From contig JAJYUP010000007.1 in NCBI GenBank assembly GCA_021792455.1, forward strand, positions 1 through 52,661: a DNA stretch of 52,661 nt, read 5' to 3'. Position numbers and translations under genes: made by a program. The notes under the pieces were generated by a model, which was not told where the DNA came from, searched no databases, and was given only the letters and a program-made list of their open reading frames with translations. How positions within the stretch are numbered: position 1 is the stretch's first letter; every line of letters starts with the position of its first letter. The stretch comes from Actinomycetes bacterium (lineage in GTDB: Bacteria; Actinomycetota; Thermoleophilia; Solirubrobacterales; Solirubrobacteraceae). Positions 1 through 8,475 of the stretch are shown piece by piece.

Positions 1-355
1 GGTTCTCCTCCACGCTCAGAGCGGCAAAGGTGAATCGTTCCGCTGGGATGTAGGAGATCCCCGCCCCTGCCGCCCGCCATGGGCGGCCGAGTGGCCAGCG
101 AGCGCCGTCGTAGGTGATCGACGCCTTGGAAGGCTTCACCAGGCCGATGATCGACTGCAGGGTCGTCGTCTTGCCCGCGCCGTTGCTGCCAAGGATCACG
201 ACGATCTCCCCCGTCTCGACGGTGAGCGATACGTCGTGGATGACCGGCTCCCCGCCGTAGCCCGCCGTCAGGCCCCGCACCGACAGCAGCGCGCCGGCTG
301 GCGGGGAGGCCGTGTCCCGGCGATGCTGTGCGGCGACTGCAGGCGGCTCAGACAT
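1..355 (-). CDS. livF: Branched-chain amino acid/amide ABC transporter ATP-binding protein LivF (3' part outside window)
   Basis: Cytoplasmic ATPase of a Liv-type importer; only the first ~118 codons are inside the window. Translation from the ATG at 355 gives an N-terminus followed by GLTAGYGGEPVIHDVSLTV and a perfect Walker A (GSNGAGKTT), then the YIPAERFTFAALSVEEN stretch typical of LivF (family: YVPEGRxxFxxLTVxEN). The ATG overlaps the TGA of the livM-livG gene (ATGTCTGA), so it is translationally coupled to it. Around 15 residues precede the usual LivF start region and are rich in Ala and Pro. The signature motif and Walker B lie beyond the edge. Identity as an ABC ATPase is certain; the LivF rather than LivG label rests on gene order and on the G-box neighbour being upstream. 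Confidence 0.9.
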   Translation of the reverse strand, partial: MSEPPAVAAQHRRDTASPPAGALLSVRGLTAGYGGEPVIHDVSLTVETGEIVVILGSNGAGKTTTLQSIIGLVKPSKASITYDGARWPLGRPWRAAGAGISYIPAERFTFAALSVEEN

Positions 356-2267
356 GTCCGAAGTACACCTGGGCGAGCCGCTTATCCTGCGTGATCTCCG
401 ACATCGTGCCTTCCTCGGTTATCCGGCCCTCCTCCATGAACAGCACGTGATCGGAGAGGCGTGCGACCACATCGAGGTTGTGCTCGACGAGGCACACGGT
501 CTTGCCATCTGCGCGCAGGCGTTCGACGACCCGCAACACAGGCTCGAGGTTCGCACGGTCGATTCCCGCTGCAGGCTCGTCGATCAGCAGCACATCGCCG
601 CCGGTGGCGAGCAGCCGCGCTACGGCGAGCAGCTTCCTGTCGCCGTAGCCGAGGCCGCCCGCGAGATCGTGTGCGCGGTGGGCCAGGCCGACGTACTCGA
701 GGCACCGCATCGAGCGCTCCCTCGCTGTGCGCTCTCCGCTGCGCACCGTCCAAGGGGCGAAGAACAGGTTGAGCATGCGCTCTCCTGGCTGGTTGAGCAC
801 CCCGAGCGCGACGTTGTCCAGCAGGGAGAGCCTCTCGAGCGTGCGGACATCCTGGAAGGAGCGCACCATGCCGAGCGCCGCTATGCGGTGCGGCGGCATG
901 CCCGTCACCTCGCGTCCGTGCAGCCGCACGCGACCTGCATCCGGCCGGATTCTGCCGGTGAGAAGGTTGAACACAGTCGTCTTGCCAGCGCCGTTCGGGC
1001 CGACGAGGGCTGTCACCTTGCCTGTCGCGAGCTCGAGGCTGAGATCCTGGACGGCGACGATGCCGCCGAAGTGCTTGACAAGCCCCGTCGCGGCAACGGC
1101 TGCGACCTGCGAGTTCGCTTCTGGTCTCAACGCGCCTGCCCGGCCGGGGCCGTGGGCTTCGCCGCCGTGCGGATCACCACGGCCCCTCTCGCTTCGCTGA
1201 GGCGCGAACGCAGCCGCCCCTGGGAGCGTCGAGTTCGTCGTCGGGGGGCGGACGGAGGGCACGGCAGTTCTGTCGGCCGCAGTCGCTGCTGCGCGCGGCG
1301 AGCCCCCTTGATCGGCAAGCACGGTGACGGGGGCGCTCGCGAACTCGACTGCAAGCCGCTCTCCTGGAATGTGATGGTAGGCGGCGAGACGGGAGACCCA
1401 GCTGCCCCAAGCGCCCTCTGGGATCAGCCCCTCAGGCCTGACTCGCATCACGCCGACGAGCAGAACGCCGTAGATGACCAGCTGCCAAAGGGTCGCGCTT
1501 TCAGGCGCGATGTTCACGACCTTCTCCAGGAACGGCCCGATGAAGGTGAGCACGATCGCGCCGGCGAAGGCTCCAGACAGGCTGGCGATGCCGCCGACGA
1601 CGACCGCTGCGACGACGGTCGTCATCGTCGCGAAGTTGAACGACGACGGGGAGGCTATCTCGTTGTAGTAGACGAGCGTGACGCCGGCGACGCCTGCCAC
1701 GGCCGCAGTCCACGCAAACGTGAGGATCTTGAACGCGATCACGTTCTTGCCGACCGACTGGGTTGCGTCGCTGTCGTCGCGAATGCCCCGCAGCACTCGT
1801 CCGAACGGGGACGATGAGAGGCGCCAGCAGAACAGAAGGCAACCGGCGGTGATCAGAGCAACCAGGCGGAACAGCTCTCCCGGTGTTCTCAGCGGGCCGC
1901 CGAGGCTGACGGTGTGGATGCCAATCAGCCCGTTCGTGCCTTCGAGGGCGGGGATCGCTTCTATCACTGCAGTGACGACGATCCCGAACGCAAGGGTGAG
2001 CAGGATCACGTACTCCTGGCTGAGACGCAGTGCAGGCACGCCGAGCGCGAGCCCTGCGAGGAAGGCCGCGCTCGTGCCCACTGCGAGAGCGGGTGCGAAC
2101 GCGACGCCGTGCTTTGCGGAGAGATACGCGGCGAAGTAGCCGCCGATCCCGCCTAGGCCCACCGACGCTACAGACAGCTGTCCCGCAACACCGAGAATGA
2201 CGTTCACGGATACCGCAAAGATCACGGTGATCAGTGCCTCGTTGAGGACGTTGACCCAGAAGCTCAA
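348..2267 (-). CDS. Fused Liv-type ABC permease (LivM) and ATP-binding protein (LivG)
   Basis: One 639-residue frame joins two subunits that are normally separate. Residues ~1-300 are a LivM-type inner-membrane permease: many hydrophobic segments, plus the cytoplasmic coupling-helix region GRVLRGIRDDSDATQSVG near 156-173. Residues ~300-388 are a low-complexity Ala/Pro/Arg/Gly linker without recognisable fold. Residues ~390-639 are a LivG-type ATPase with Walker A GPNGAGKT (423-430), signature-like LGYGDRKLLAVARLLA and Walker B LLIDEPAAGID. Start is taken as TTG at 2267, one base after the livH stop, because no ATG or GTG precedes the first membrane segment. Permease-ATPase fusions of this type are known in actinobacterial Liv systems. 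The linker would tether the ATPase to the membrane domain. Solute is unknown. Confidence 0.9.
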   Translation of the reverse strand: MSFWVNVLNEALITVIFAVSVNVILGVAGQLSVASVGLGGIGGYFAAYLSAKHGVAFAPALAVGTSAAFLAGLALGVPALRLSQEYVILLTLAFGIVVTAVIEAIPALEGTNGLIGIHTVSLGGPLRTPGELFRLVALITAGCLLFCWRLSSSPFGRVLRGIRDDSDATQSVGKNVIAFKILTFAWTAAVAGVAGVTLVYYNEIASPSSFNFATMTTVVAAVVVGGIASLSGAFAGAIVLTFIGPFLEKVVNIAPESATLWQLVIYGVLLVGVMRVRPEGLIPEGAWGSWVSRLAAYHHIPGERLAVEFASAPVTVLADQGGSPRAAATAADRTAVPSVRPPTTNSTLPGAAAFAPQRSERGRGDPHGGEAHGPGRAGALRPEANSQVAAVAATGLVKHFGGIVAVQDLSLELATGKVTALVGPNGAGKTTVFNLLTGRIRPDAGRVRLHGREVTGMPPHRIAALGMVRSFQDVRTLERLSLLDNVALGVLNQPGERMLNLFFAPWTVRSGERTARERSMRCLEYVGLAHRAHDLAGGLGYGDRKLLAVARLLATGGDVLLIDEPAAGIDRANLEPVLRVVERLRADGKTVCLVEHNLDVVARLSDHVLFMEEGRITEEGTMSEITQDKRLAQVYFGHV

Positions 2268-2268
2268 C

Positions 2269-3189
2269 TCAGCCTCCAGGTGCGGGCCGGAGTCGCAGCC
2301 TTGGCATCCCAGGGAGTCGGTGCATGTTCAGGAGCGGACTGAGCGCGATGTAGACGAACAGGATCCCGAAGGTGAGCACCGGCGTCCACACCGCGCCGAT
2401 CGCGAGCAGGCAGAGCTGTTGGAGCAGGGCTACGAGCACCGCGGCCACCGCGAAGCGCAGTGGGCTGCTGCGCAGGCCTGCAAGGAACGCGACGACGAGC
2501 GCGGTCAGCGTCGGCTGGAGGCCGGCGCTTGGCGAGGCGGCTCCGCGCTGCGTCAGCAGAATCGCGCCTAGCCCCGAGATCGCAGAGGCGACCGCGAAGA
2601 CGACGATCGCCACGAGCGCGGGATTGATCCCGACCGCCTGTGCCATCGAAGGGTTCTCCTGCACAGCCCGGATCGCGCGCCCGTAGCGAGCGAACCGAAT
2701 GAACGCCCACAACCCCGCGATGATCAGCACGCTGACGCCGAAGGTGACGAGATCGAGCGTGGTGACCCCGACACCTCCGCCGAAGGAGATGCGGCTCACC
2801 GTGTATCCGACGTTCAGGTTCTCATCAGAGCTGCCGGCGAGCAGCTGGATGACATTTTCTCCGACTATGACGATGCCGAGAGAGGTCACGAAGACGCCAA
2901 GCAGCGCGTGGCGCGTCTTGCGCACGAGTGGACGGTAGAACAGCCACTCGATCGCGACCCCGAGCACTACGGCGCACAGCACCCCGACGAGAATTGCGAG
3001 ATACAGCGGCATTTCGGCTCCCACCAGCGCGATCGCGACATACGCCGAGCACGCGAACGTCGTCGCGAAGGCGAAATGGAACCGACCGGTCACGCCGAGG
3101 ATCAAGCCGAAGCCGGCGCTCAGCATCCCGGACAGGCTGCCGAGGACGAGGGCGTCGACGATCGCCTGGAAGAACTCGCTCGCGCTCAT
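2269..3189 (-). CDS. livH: Branched-chain amino acid/amide ABC transporter permease LivH
   Basis: A 306-residue integral membrane protein of the LivH type, the partner permease of the LivM domain encoded next. It shows about eight hydrophobic segments and the conserved cytoplasmic loop YGRAIRAVQENPSMAQAVG, which contacts the ATPase in this family. Length is usual for LivH (~290-310). It starts six bases after the livK stop and ends one base before the livM-livG start, so the genes form one operon. The first residues MSASEFFQAIVDALVLGSL match the usual amphipathic start of LivH. Confidence 0.93.
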   Translation of the reverse strand: MSASEFFQAIVDALVLGSLSGMLSAGFGLILGVTGRFHFAFATTFACSAYVAIALVGAEMPLYLAILVGVLCAVVLGVAIEWLFYRPLVRKTRHALLGVFVTSLGIVIVGENVIQLLAGSSDENLNVGYTVSRISFGGGVGVTTLDLVTFGVSVLIIAGLWAFIRFARYGRAIRAVQENPSMAQAVGINPALVAIVVFAVASAISGLGAILLTQRGAASPSAGLQPTLTALVVAFLAGLRSSPLRFAVAAVLVALLQQLCLLAIGAVWTPVLTFGILFVYIALSPLLNMHRLPGMPRLRLRPAPGG

Positions 3190-3195
3190 TGGGCG

Positions 3196-4593
3196 CTATA
3201 CGAGTTTGAATTCGCTGTTGCTGCCCTTGTTGAAGGTTGCGAGCACCTGCACCTTGCCTTCGGAGTTCACTTCGCAGTAGACCATCGGCACGCGCACGAG
3301 CGAATGCGTCGTCGGTGAGATTTCCTTCGTGCCGTACTTCCCGCCGGATCCGTAGACGCTCGGGAACTTTGGGTTCGCCGTGAGCGCTTCCACATATGCG
3401 TTGCCCTGCTTGGTGGGATCGCCAGACTTCGCGACGATCTCGCGGATCATCTGCCAGATGAGGAAGGTCGCCTCGTAATAGTTGGCCGAGTAGTACGTCG
3501 GTTCTTCGCCGTAGGCGCGCTCGTACTCTGCGACGAACAGCTTCGCCCATTCGTTCGGCGGTTTGGAGGCGTCGAAGTAGTCGAAGGCGAACTGATAGCC
3601 GCTGATCGCAGATCCCGCGACCTTGCTCGCTTCCGGCGTGTAGTCGAACCCGATGATCGGAGCTTTCAGCCCAGAGGTCGCATACTGCTTGAGGAACACG
3701 CCCACCGATGCGCCATAGATCGCGCAGAGCACGAAGTCCGGTTTCGCGCTCTGGATCTGGGAGATGAGCGATGAGTAGTCCGTCGTCGTAACAGGGGCGA
3801 AGAACGACCCCAGGTAGCTCCACCCAGAGGAGGCGGCCGTCTGCTTGACCGCTTCTTCCTGGAGCTTGTCGCTCGCGGGGGAGTAGGCGAGACCGACCAT
3901 CACGACCTTCTTGAATGCCGGGTGCTTGGCCTTCAGGTACGCAGAGATGCCGGTGAGCTGGTCGTTCGGGATCTCCGAGCGCGTCTGGTAGAAGAACGGC
4001 TTGCCCTCGCCGAGCTTTGTCGCGCCACCCGGTTCGAGCCCCATCATCTTGAACTGTGAGTAATAGGGCAGTTCGGAGAACACGGTCGCGGAGCCGCTCG
4101 AGAGGACGACAGGCACCCCCGAGCCTCCCCATTCTCGCGCGTTGGCGACGCCCTTCTGCGCATTTGCGAGTTCGTTGTTGCGCGCCTGTACGTGCAGTTC
4201 GGGACCGCCGGCCTGCTTTATGTGTTCAGCGGCGAGCTTGATCGCTGTGTAGTCGAGGTGGCCGTAGATTGCGACCGCGCCGGAGAGCGCCATCGAGGCG
4301 CCGACGGGCACCGTGATGCCCTGTGCCGCCGCCTTGCCGCTCGGCAGGCCGAGGAGTTCGCGTATCTGTGCGCCAGCGGTGCTGGTTGCACTCGCGGAGG
4401 AGGTGCCCGTCGTGGAGCGTTCGCTCCCTGTCGTTGTGCTTGTGGTCGATTTGCTGCTTCCGCACGCCGCGACGAGCGGACCGACCGCTGTGAAGGCTGC
4501 AGCGGCGCCTGCGCGCTTCAGCAGGTTTCGTCGACTCACGCGCCGTACAGCGTCGCTGCCGTCCGTGTCGCTGAGTACATCGTTGCTCCCCAT
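3196..4593 (-). CDS. Liv-type solute-binding lipoprotein with Tat signal
   Basis: Extracytoplasmic solute-binding protein (periplasmic-binding-protein type 1, LivK-like), 465 residues, first gene of the Liv operon. The leader holds a twin-arginine motif (SRRNLLK, residues 20-26), a hydrophobic stretch and a lipobox ending at Cys44 (VAAC), followed by a Ser/Thr-rich linker. It is therefore predicted to be folded before Tat export and lipid-anchored outside the membrane. The mature part contains the family segment VPVGASMALSGAVAIYG (ligand-binding start) and later FFYQTRSEIPNDQ. AGGAG lies about ten bases upstream of the ATG at 4593. It is expected to deliver solute to LivH/LivM. Substrate cannot be read from sequence; the divergent catabolic genes suggest an organic acid or amide. 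Confidence 0.9.
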   Translation of the reverse strand: MGSNDVLSDTDGSDAVRRVSRRNLLKRAGAAAAFTAVGPLVAACGSSKSTTSTTTGSERSTTGTSSASATSTAGAQIRELLGLPSGKAAAQGITVPVGASMALSGAVAIYGHLDYTAIKLAAEHIKQAGGPELHVQARNNELANAQKGVANAREWGGSGVPVVLSSGSATVFSELPYYSQFKMMGLEPGGATKLGEGKPFFYQTRSEIPNDQLTGISAYLKAKHPAFKKVVMVGLAYSPASDKLQEEAVKQTAASSGWSYLGSFFAPVTTTDYSSLISQIQSAKPDFVLCAIYGASVGVFLKQYATSGLKAPIIGFDYTPEASKVAGSAISGYQFAFDYFDASKPPNEWAKLFVAEYERAYGEEPTYYSANYYEATFLIWQMIREIVAKSGDPTKQGNAYVEALTANPKFPSVYGSGGKYGTKEISPTTHSLVRVPMVYCEVNSEGKVQVLATFNKGSNSEFKLV

Positions 4594-4953
4594 CCCTATC
4601 CGCTCCTCATGTATCGGCGCGTCGCGGAAGCGAGTGTGTACCCATCCCGCCTTCGCGCAGGTTCTGTTTCACGGCATCGCCGCTCGAAGCGGCGACGATC
4701 GATGCTCGCACAGGAACTGGCTGAAAAGCTACGTGGAGAGAGCCAAAGTCACGATCACCGCGATTGTCGGCAGGCCCAAACGCGGACCTCACCGCACCGA
4801 ACGCTCATTTGCATCTGTGCACATCGGCCAGCGATCATCTTTGGCTGTGGCGCCATGGCATTCGCGAGTGCTTCCGAGGAGGATAGCCCGCACGGTCAGG
4901 CACGTCGTCACCGGCGATGTAGGCAGAGCAGCTCAGATGGAGGCGAAGCGCAT
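4594..4953. other. Divergent intergenic region between livK and the aldolase gene
   Basis: 360 bases with no convincing gene. It must carry the promoters of the minus-strand Liv operon and of the plus-strand aldolase gene. Short open frames here lack ribosome sites and family features. The only clear structure is a perfect 8-bp inverted repeat at 4677-4695. Confidence 0.6.
4677..4695. promoter_or_regulatory. Inverted repeat TCGCCGCT-CGA-AGCGGCGA, candidate operator
   Basis: A perfect 8+3+8 base inverted repeat lies about 85 bases upstream of the livK start, inside the divergent region. It has no T-run, and both flanking genes read away from it, so a terminator is unlikely. A dimeric-regulator site for the Liv/aldolase regulon is inferred. 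GC-rich palindromes also occur by chance in such DNA. Confidence 0.3.
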
Positions 4954-5826
4954 TTGCACTCACTGCGTGCAGTCTGGAAAGAAGGCGTGTGCGCGCTTAA
5001 CGGCTGGCTGCTCAGCCCCTCGATGCTGACCGCCGAGCATCTCGCCTACCTGCCGTGGGACTCGCTGCTGATCGATCTGCAGCACGGCGCCTTCGACTAT
5101 CAGCGCGCCTACGAGGTGTGCGCAGCGCTCGGCCGCAGCGAGCTCTCCGTCCTCGCACGCGTGCCGTCAAACGAGCCGGGACTGGTCGGCAAGCTGCTCG
5201 ACCTCGGCGCTGACGGAATCATGTGCCCGATGATCGAGAGTCGGGCGGACGCGGAAGCGTTCGTGGCCAGCTGTCGCTATCCCCCGAGAGGGAGTCGCAG
5301 CTTTGGGCCCGTGCGCGCGGCGATCGGGCGAGGTGGGCCCGGCTACATCGAGGAGGCCAACGAAGCAGTCGTGACGATCGCCCAGATCGAGACTGCGCGG
5401 GCGCTCGGCAATCTCGAGGAGATCGTCGGCACCCCCGGGCTCGACGCGATCTACGTGGGCTCCGCCGACCTGTCGATCTCGCTTGGCGGCGCCGCAGTGA
5501 TCGACCACGGCGATCGAGAGACGGCGGAGCGCCATCGCCGGATCATCGCTGCAGCGCACTCGCACCGCGTGAAGGCGGGCGTTCACGTCCTCACCTCAGA
5601 TGACATCAGCCAAGTGATGTCGTGGCAGCCCGACCTGATCTCCCTCTCTTCGGATCTCGGTCTCATGATGGAGAGCGCCAGCGCGCTTCTCTCGCAGGCG
5701 CGCGACGCACGCATCGGAGGTTGCGGAGCGGGTGCCGATCCGGCAAGCCGATCGACCGCCGATCCGCCAGTCGGCCCGCGGCCGCGCACGCCATACGAGG
5801 GTGTTCGCCCCCCGGACCCCACTTGA
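4954..5826 (+). CDS. HpcH/HpaI-family class II aldolase
   Basis: Predicted metal-dependent aldolase of the 2,4-dihydroxyhept-2-ene-1,7-dioate aldolase family, which cleaves 4-hydroxy-2-oxo acids to pyruvate and an aldehyde. About 290 residues. Visible family landmarks: LLIDLQHGAFDY near the N-terminus, the metal-ligand segment MCPMIESRADAEAF, YPPRGSRSFGPVRA, and the second ligand region YVGSADLSISLGG. The TTG at 4954 is chosen because it sits ten bases after GGAGG and places the family start (SLRAVWKEG...NGW) at the expected distance. An in-frame GTG at 4987 would remove conserved residues. The last ~35 residues are Pro/Arg-rich and exceed the usual length. It is the first gene of a plus-strand run with hyuB, hyuA and a 2-hydroxyacid oxidase. 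Confidence 0.88.
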   Translation: MHSLRAVWKEGVCALNGWLLSPSMLTAEHLAYLPWDSLLIDLQHGAFDYQRAYEVCAALGRSELSVLARVPSNEPGLVGKLLDLGADGIMCPMIESRADAEAFVASCRYPPRGSRSFGPVRAAIGRGGPGYIEEANEAVVTIAQIETARALGNLEEIVGTPGLDAIYVGSADLSISLGGAAVIDHGDRETAERHRRIIAAAHSHRVKAGVHVLTSDDISQVMSWQPDLISLSSDLGLMMESASALLSQARDARIGGCGAGADPASRSTADPPVGPRPRTPYEGVRPPDPT

Positions 5827-6077
5827 AAACCCGCCGAAGTGGCCACTACGATTCCGCAAGTGTGGGGATTGTGGGCAGGCACAGGGCGCGTGGGGCAACT
5901 TTGGCGCTCGCTCCGTTGCCAGTGGCGCTCCCGATCGTAAGGATCGTTCTGCAGTGACCGCAGGACCGGAAGGGGAGGCGAGCGTGGGCGCCGCCGTGGC
6001 GGTGGGCGCGGTGCGTGCCGCCTCGGATCCTCGTCCTCCCCGCTGCTTGAGAGACAAATTGAAACGGAGGCGCGAGC

Positions 6078-8465
6078 ATGGCTGAGCTGGCCGCTGGCAT
6101 CGAGAGCTGCGTGACCCCAGACGGGGTGATTCGCAAAGCGCAAGCGGATCTGGAGGCGCTCGGCGGCGGCCCTTGGGATGGCCGACGTTACTCATACATC
6201 CCGCGGCATCCGCTGCCCGTGCCGAAGCATGTCTCACTGCACGACGAGTTCGAGCGTGAGCTCGACCCGATCACATATCAGGTGCTGAGATCGCGCTTTT
6301 GGCACCTCAACCTGGAGCATGGAGACGTCCTCGTCCGCTCCTCCGGGTCGATGGTGATCGTGCTCTCACTCGATTTCGCGACGTGCCTGCTCACCGAGAA
6401 CGGCGACATCGTCACGATCGGACCAACGATTCAGTACTTCAGCGCGTTTTCTGACCTGGTTGTCAAGTGGACGCTGGAGAATCGCGGCAACGCCATAACC
6501 GACGGTGACATATTCATGCAGAACGACCCATTCGTCGGGACGGCGCAGCAGTCCGACACGGCGCTGTATGCCCCCGTGTTCTGGGAAGGCAAGATCTTCT
6601 GCTGGGTCTACAATTGCAGCCACATCGGCGATCTCGGTGGAGTCGACGCTGGCGGCTGGGCGATCAACGCGCGTGACATCTATGACGAGGGCGTCACGAT
6701 TCCGCCGATAAAGATCGTCAGCGGTGGTGAGATCGCTGACGACCTCGTCGAAGCGTTTGCCCGACAGAGCCGTGATCCGCGGATGATCACCCAGGGAGTG
6801 CGCAGTGCAGTGGCCGCGATCGAAGCGACCCGCCGCAAGGTCGCCGAGACGCTGCAGAAGTACGGCGCTCCGACCGTCAAGGGCGCGATGCGGCGTATGA
6901 TCGCCGATACCTCGCGCGTGCTCAGCGAGCGCCTCTCTCGCATCCCGGACGGTGTGTGGCGGGAGCGGATGTACCTGTCCGGCATCGTCGGCGAGGGCGT
7001 GGTCCACCAGGAGGTGCTGAGCCTCACCAAGCAGGGGGACAGGCTGATCATCTCCAACGAGGGCACATCCCCACAAGCAGGCCCTGGCAACACGACCTAC
7101 GCTGTCACTCGCTCAGCTGTCATCTCCGCGATAAGCACCCATCTCGCGCACGACCAGCTCGGCTGCATCGCGGGCGTCGCCAACCACGTGATGTTCAAGC
7201 CCGAGCCTGCAACCCGTAACTTCGCCAACCATCCGGCCGCGTGCTCGGCGATCGTCAGTGCGTTTCTTGCCTCGAGCGCGGCGGGTGTGCTCGTCAGCAA
7301 GATGATACTCAGCGGCGAGGCCGACCTGCGAGCCCATGCGAACGGCGTCGGCGCGCTTGGCGTCCCGATGGGCACAGTCGCGATGGGGATGGACGAGCAT
7401 GGGGACTACGTCGGGGTTGACGCAGCGGGCAACGGGGGGACGGCTCTGGCGGGTGGGCTCGCGGCCTTTCCGTATCGTGACGGCATAGATGCGGGCGGGT
7501 CCTGGTGGCTGCTCGGCACCACCGCTGGCAACGTGGAGGATGTCGAGGCCGCAGGCGTGAGCCTCACCTTGTACAGAAGGGAAAACCCGGACTCGGGCGG
7601 TCCTGGACGCTGGCGCGGAGGCAACGGCGCATCACACGCGATCGTGCCGCACAAGGTGCACATGATGATCGCGGCCTACATGTACAGCGATCCTGCCGTG
7701 AATACGGTCGAGGGGATCGGCGGAGGTGGGTACGGTCTCGCCGGCAACTTCTTCCAGGTGCACAAGGCGCGTGAGCTGCTCGATGCGGGCGTCGTGCCCA
7801 GCGATCGCACAGACCTCGAGGGGGCGGGTCTGGAGATGGAGCGGATCCATCCGCGCGCGCTCGTCGCGCCAGTGCCTCATGAGGACTGCCTGATCAATGA
7901 GTACAACGGAGGCGGCGGCTACGGTGACCCGCTGCAACGCGAGCCGGAGCGCGTCCGCGACGACGTGCGCGAAGAGAGGATCAGCGCCGCAGCCGCGGAG
8001 CGTCACTGGGGCGTCGTGCTCGACGATGCCGGAGCGGTCGATGACGCTGCGACTCAGGAGCGGCGCGATGCGATTCGCACGTCCCGGCTGGAGGGCGCGC
8101 GCCGATTCGACGGAGGGCAGCGACGTGGGGTGATCGCAGACGCCGAGATCCTGATAGAGGGCGCAGCGGGAGGGGTCGACCTCGTCCAGGCGGAGGAGGC
8201 TCTCATGTGGGCCTGCTCCTCCTGCGGTGAGTCGCTTGGCTCTGCTCAGGAGAACTTCAAGCTCGCTTCCTGCTGCAAGGAGGAGAAGCCAAACGCGGTC
8301 GATGCCCACCTCTATCCGGACCCGAGTCAGTTCGGCGACGGGTCGGTCGTGCTCAGACGCTACTTCTGTCCGGGATGCGCGACGCTGCTCGCCCAGGAAT
8401 TCGCAAGGCGCACAGATGATCCTCTCTGCGACTTCAGCATCCACAGCCTTCCCCGCGGCAAGTGA
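6078..8465 (+). CDS. HyuB/acetone-carboxylase alpha-like protein fused to a gamma-type zinc domain
   Basis: 795 residues. Residues ~25-640 are a hydantoinase B/oxoprolinase domain: DPITYQVLRSRFWHLNLEHG, MQNDPFVGTAQQSD, CSHIGDLGG and the Gly-rich GGGGYGDP are family hallmarks. Residues ~710-795 form a separate Cys-rich domain with CSSC (713-716), a later CC pair and RRYFCPGC (760-767). This pattern, with the trailing DDPLCDFSI, matches the gamma subunit of acetone carboxylase (zinc-binding, YFCPEC motif). Together with HyuA downstream the protein likely forms an ATP-dependent carboxylase or hydantoinase-like enzyme. ACGGAGG precedes the ATG by seven bases. The 250 bases upstream show no gene and probably hold a promoter. 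Carboxylase activity is inferred from the gamma domain; the substrate is not known. Confidence 0.88.
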   Translation: MAELAAGIESCVTPDGVIRKAQADLEALGGGPWDGRRYSYIPRHPLPVPKHVSLHDEFERELDPITYQVLRSRFWHLNLEHGDVLVRSSGSMVIVLSLDFATCLLTENGDIVTIGPTIQYFSAFSDLVVKWTLENRGNAITDGDIFMQNDPFVGTAQQSDTALYAPVFWEGKIFCWVYNCSHIGDLGGVDAGGWAINARDIYDEGVTIPPIKIVSGGEIADDLVEAFARQSRDPRMITQGVRSAVAAIEATRRKVAETLQKYGAPTVKGAMRRMIADTSRVLSERLSRIPDGVWRERMYLSGIVGEGVVHQEVLSLTKQGDRLIISNEGTSPQAGPGNTTYAVTRSAVISAISTHLAHDQLGCIAGVANHVMFKPEPATRNFANHPAACSAIVSAFLASSAAGVLVSKMILSGEADLRAHANGVGALGVPMGTVAMGMDEHGDYVGVDAAGNGGTALAGGLAAFPYRDGIDAGGSWWLLGTTAGNVEDVEAAGVSLTLYRRENPDSGGPGRWRGGNGASHAIVPHKVHMMIAAYMYSDPAVNTVEGIGGGGYGLAGNFFQVHKARELLDAGVVPSDRTDLEGAGLEMERIHPRALVAPVPHEDCLINEYNGGGGYGDPLQREPERVRDDVREERISAAAAERHWGVVLDDAGAVDDAATQERRDAIRTSRLEGARRFDGGQRRGVIADAEILIEGAAGGVDLVQAEEALMWACSSCGESLGSAQENFKLASCCKEEKPNAVDAHLYPDPSQFGDGSVVLRRYFCPGCATLLAQEFARRTDDPLCDFSIHSLPRGK

Positions 8466-8475
8466 GGAGCGCAGG

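Noticed and set aside
312-1817. Long open frame antisense to livM-livG
   Set aside because: No family features and no ribosome site; high GC keeps antisense frames open opposite real genes.
4020-4060. tRNA-like GGTTCGAGCCCC segment
   Set aside because: It lies inside livK in frame, with no acceptor or anticodon stems around it.
2825-4132. 435-codon minus-strand frame overlapping livK and livH
   Set aside because: It is an alternative frame of the binding-protein gene, Arg-rich and without recognisable domains.
4192-4953. N-terminal extension of the aldolase frame into the livK region
   Set aside because: The extra ~250 codons run antisense to livK and have no similarity to the family; the TTG at 4954 has a ribosome site and fits family length.
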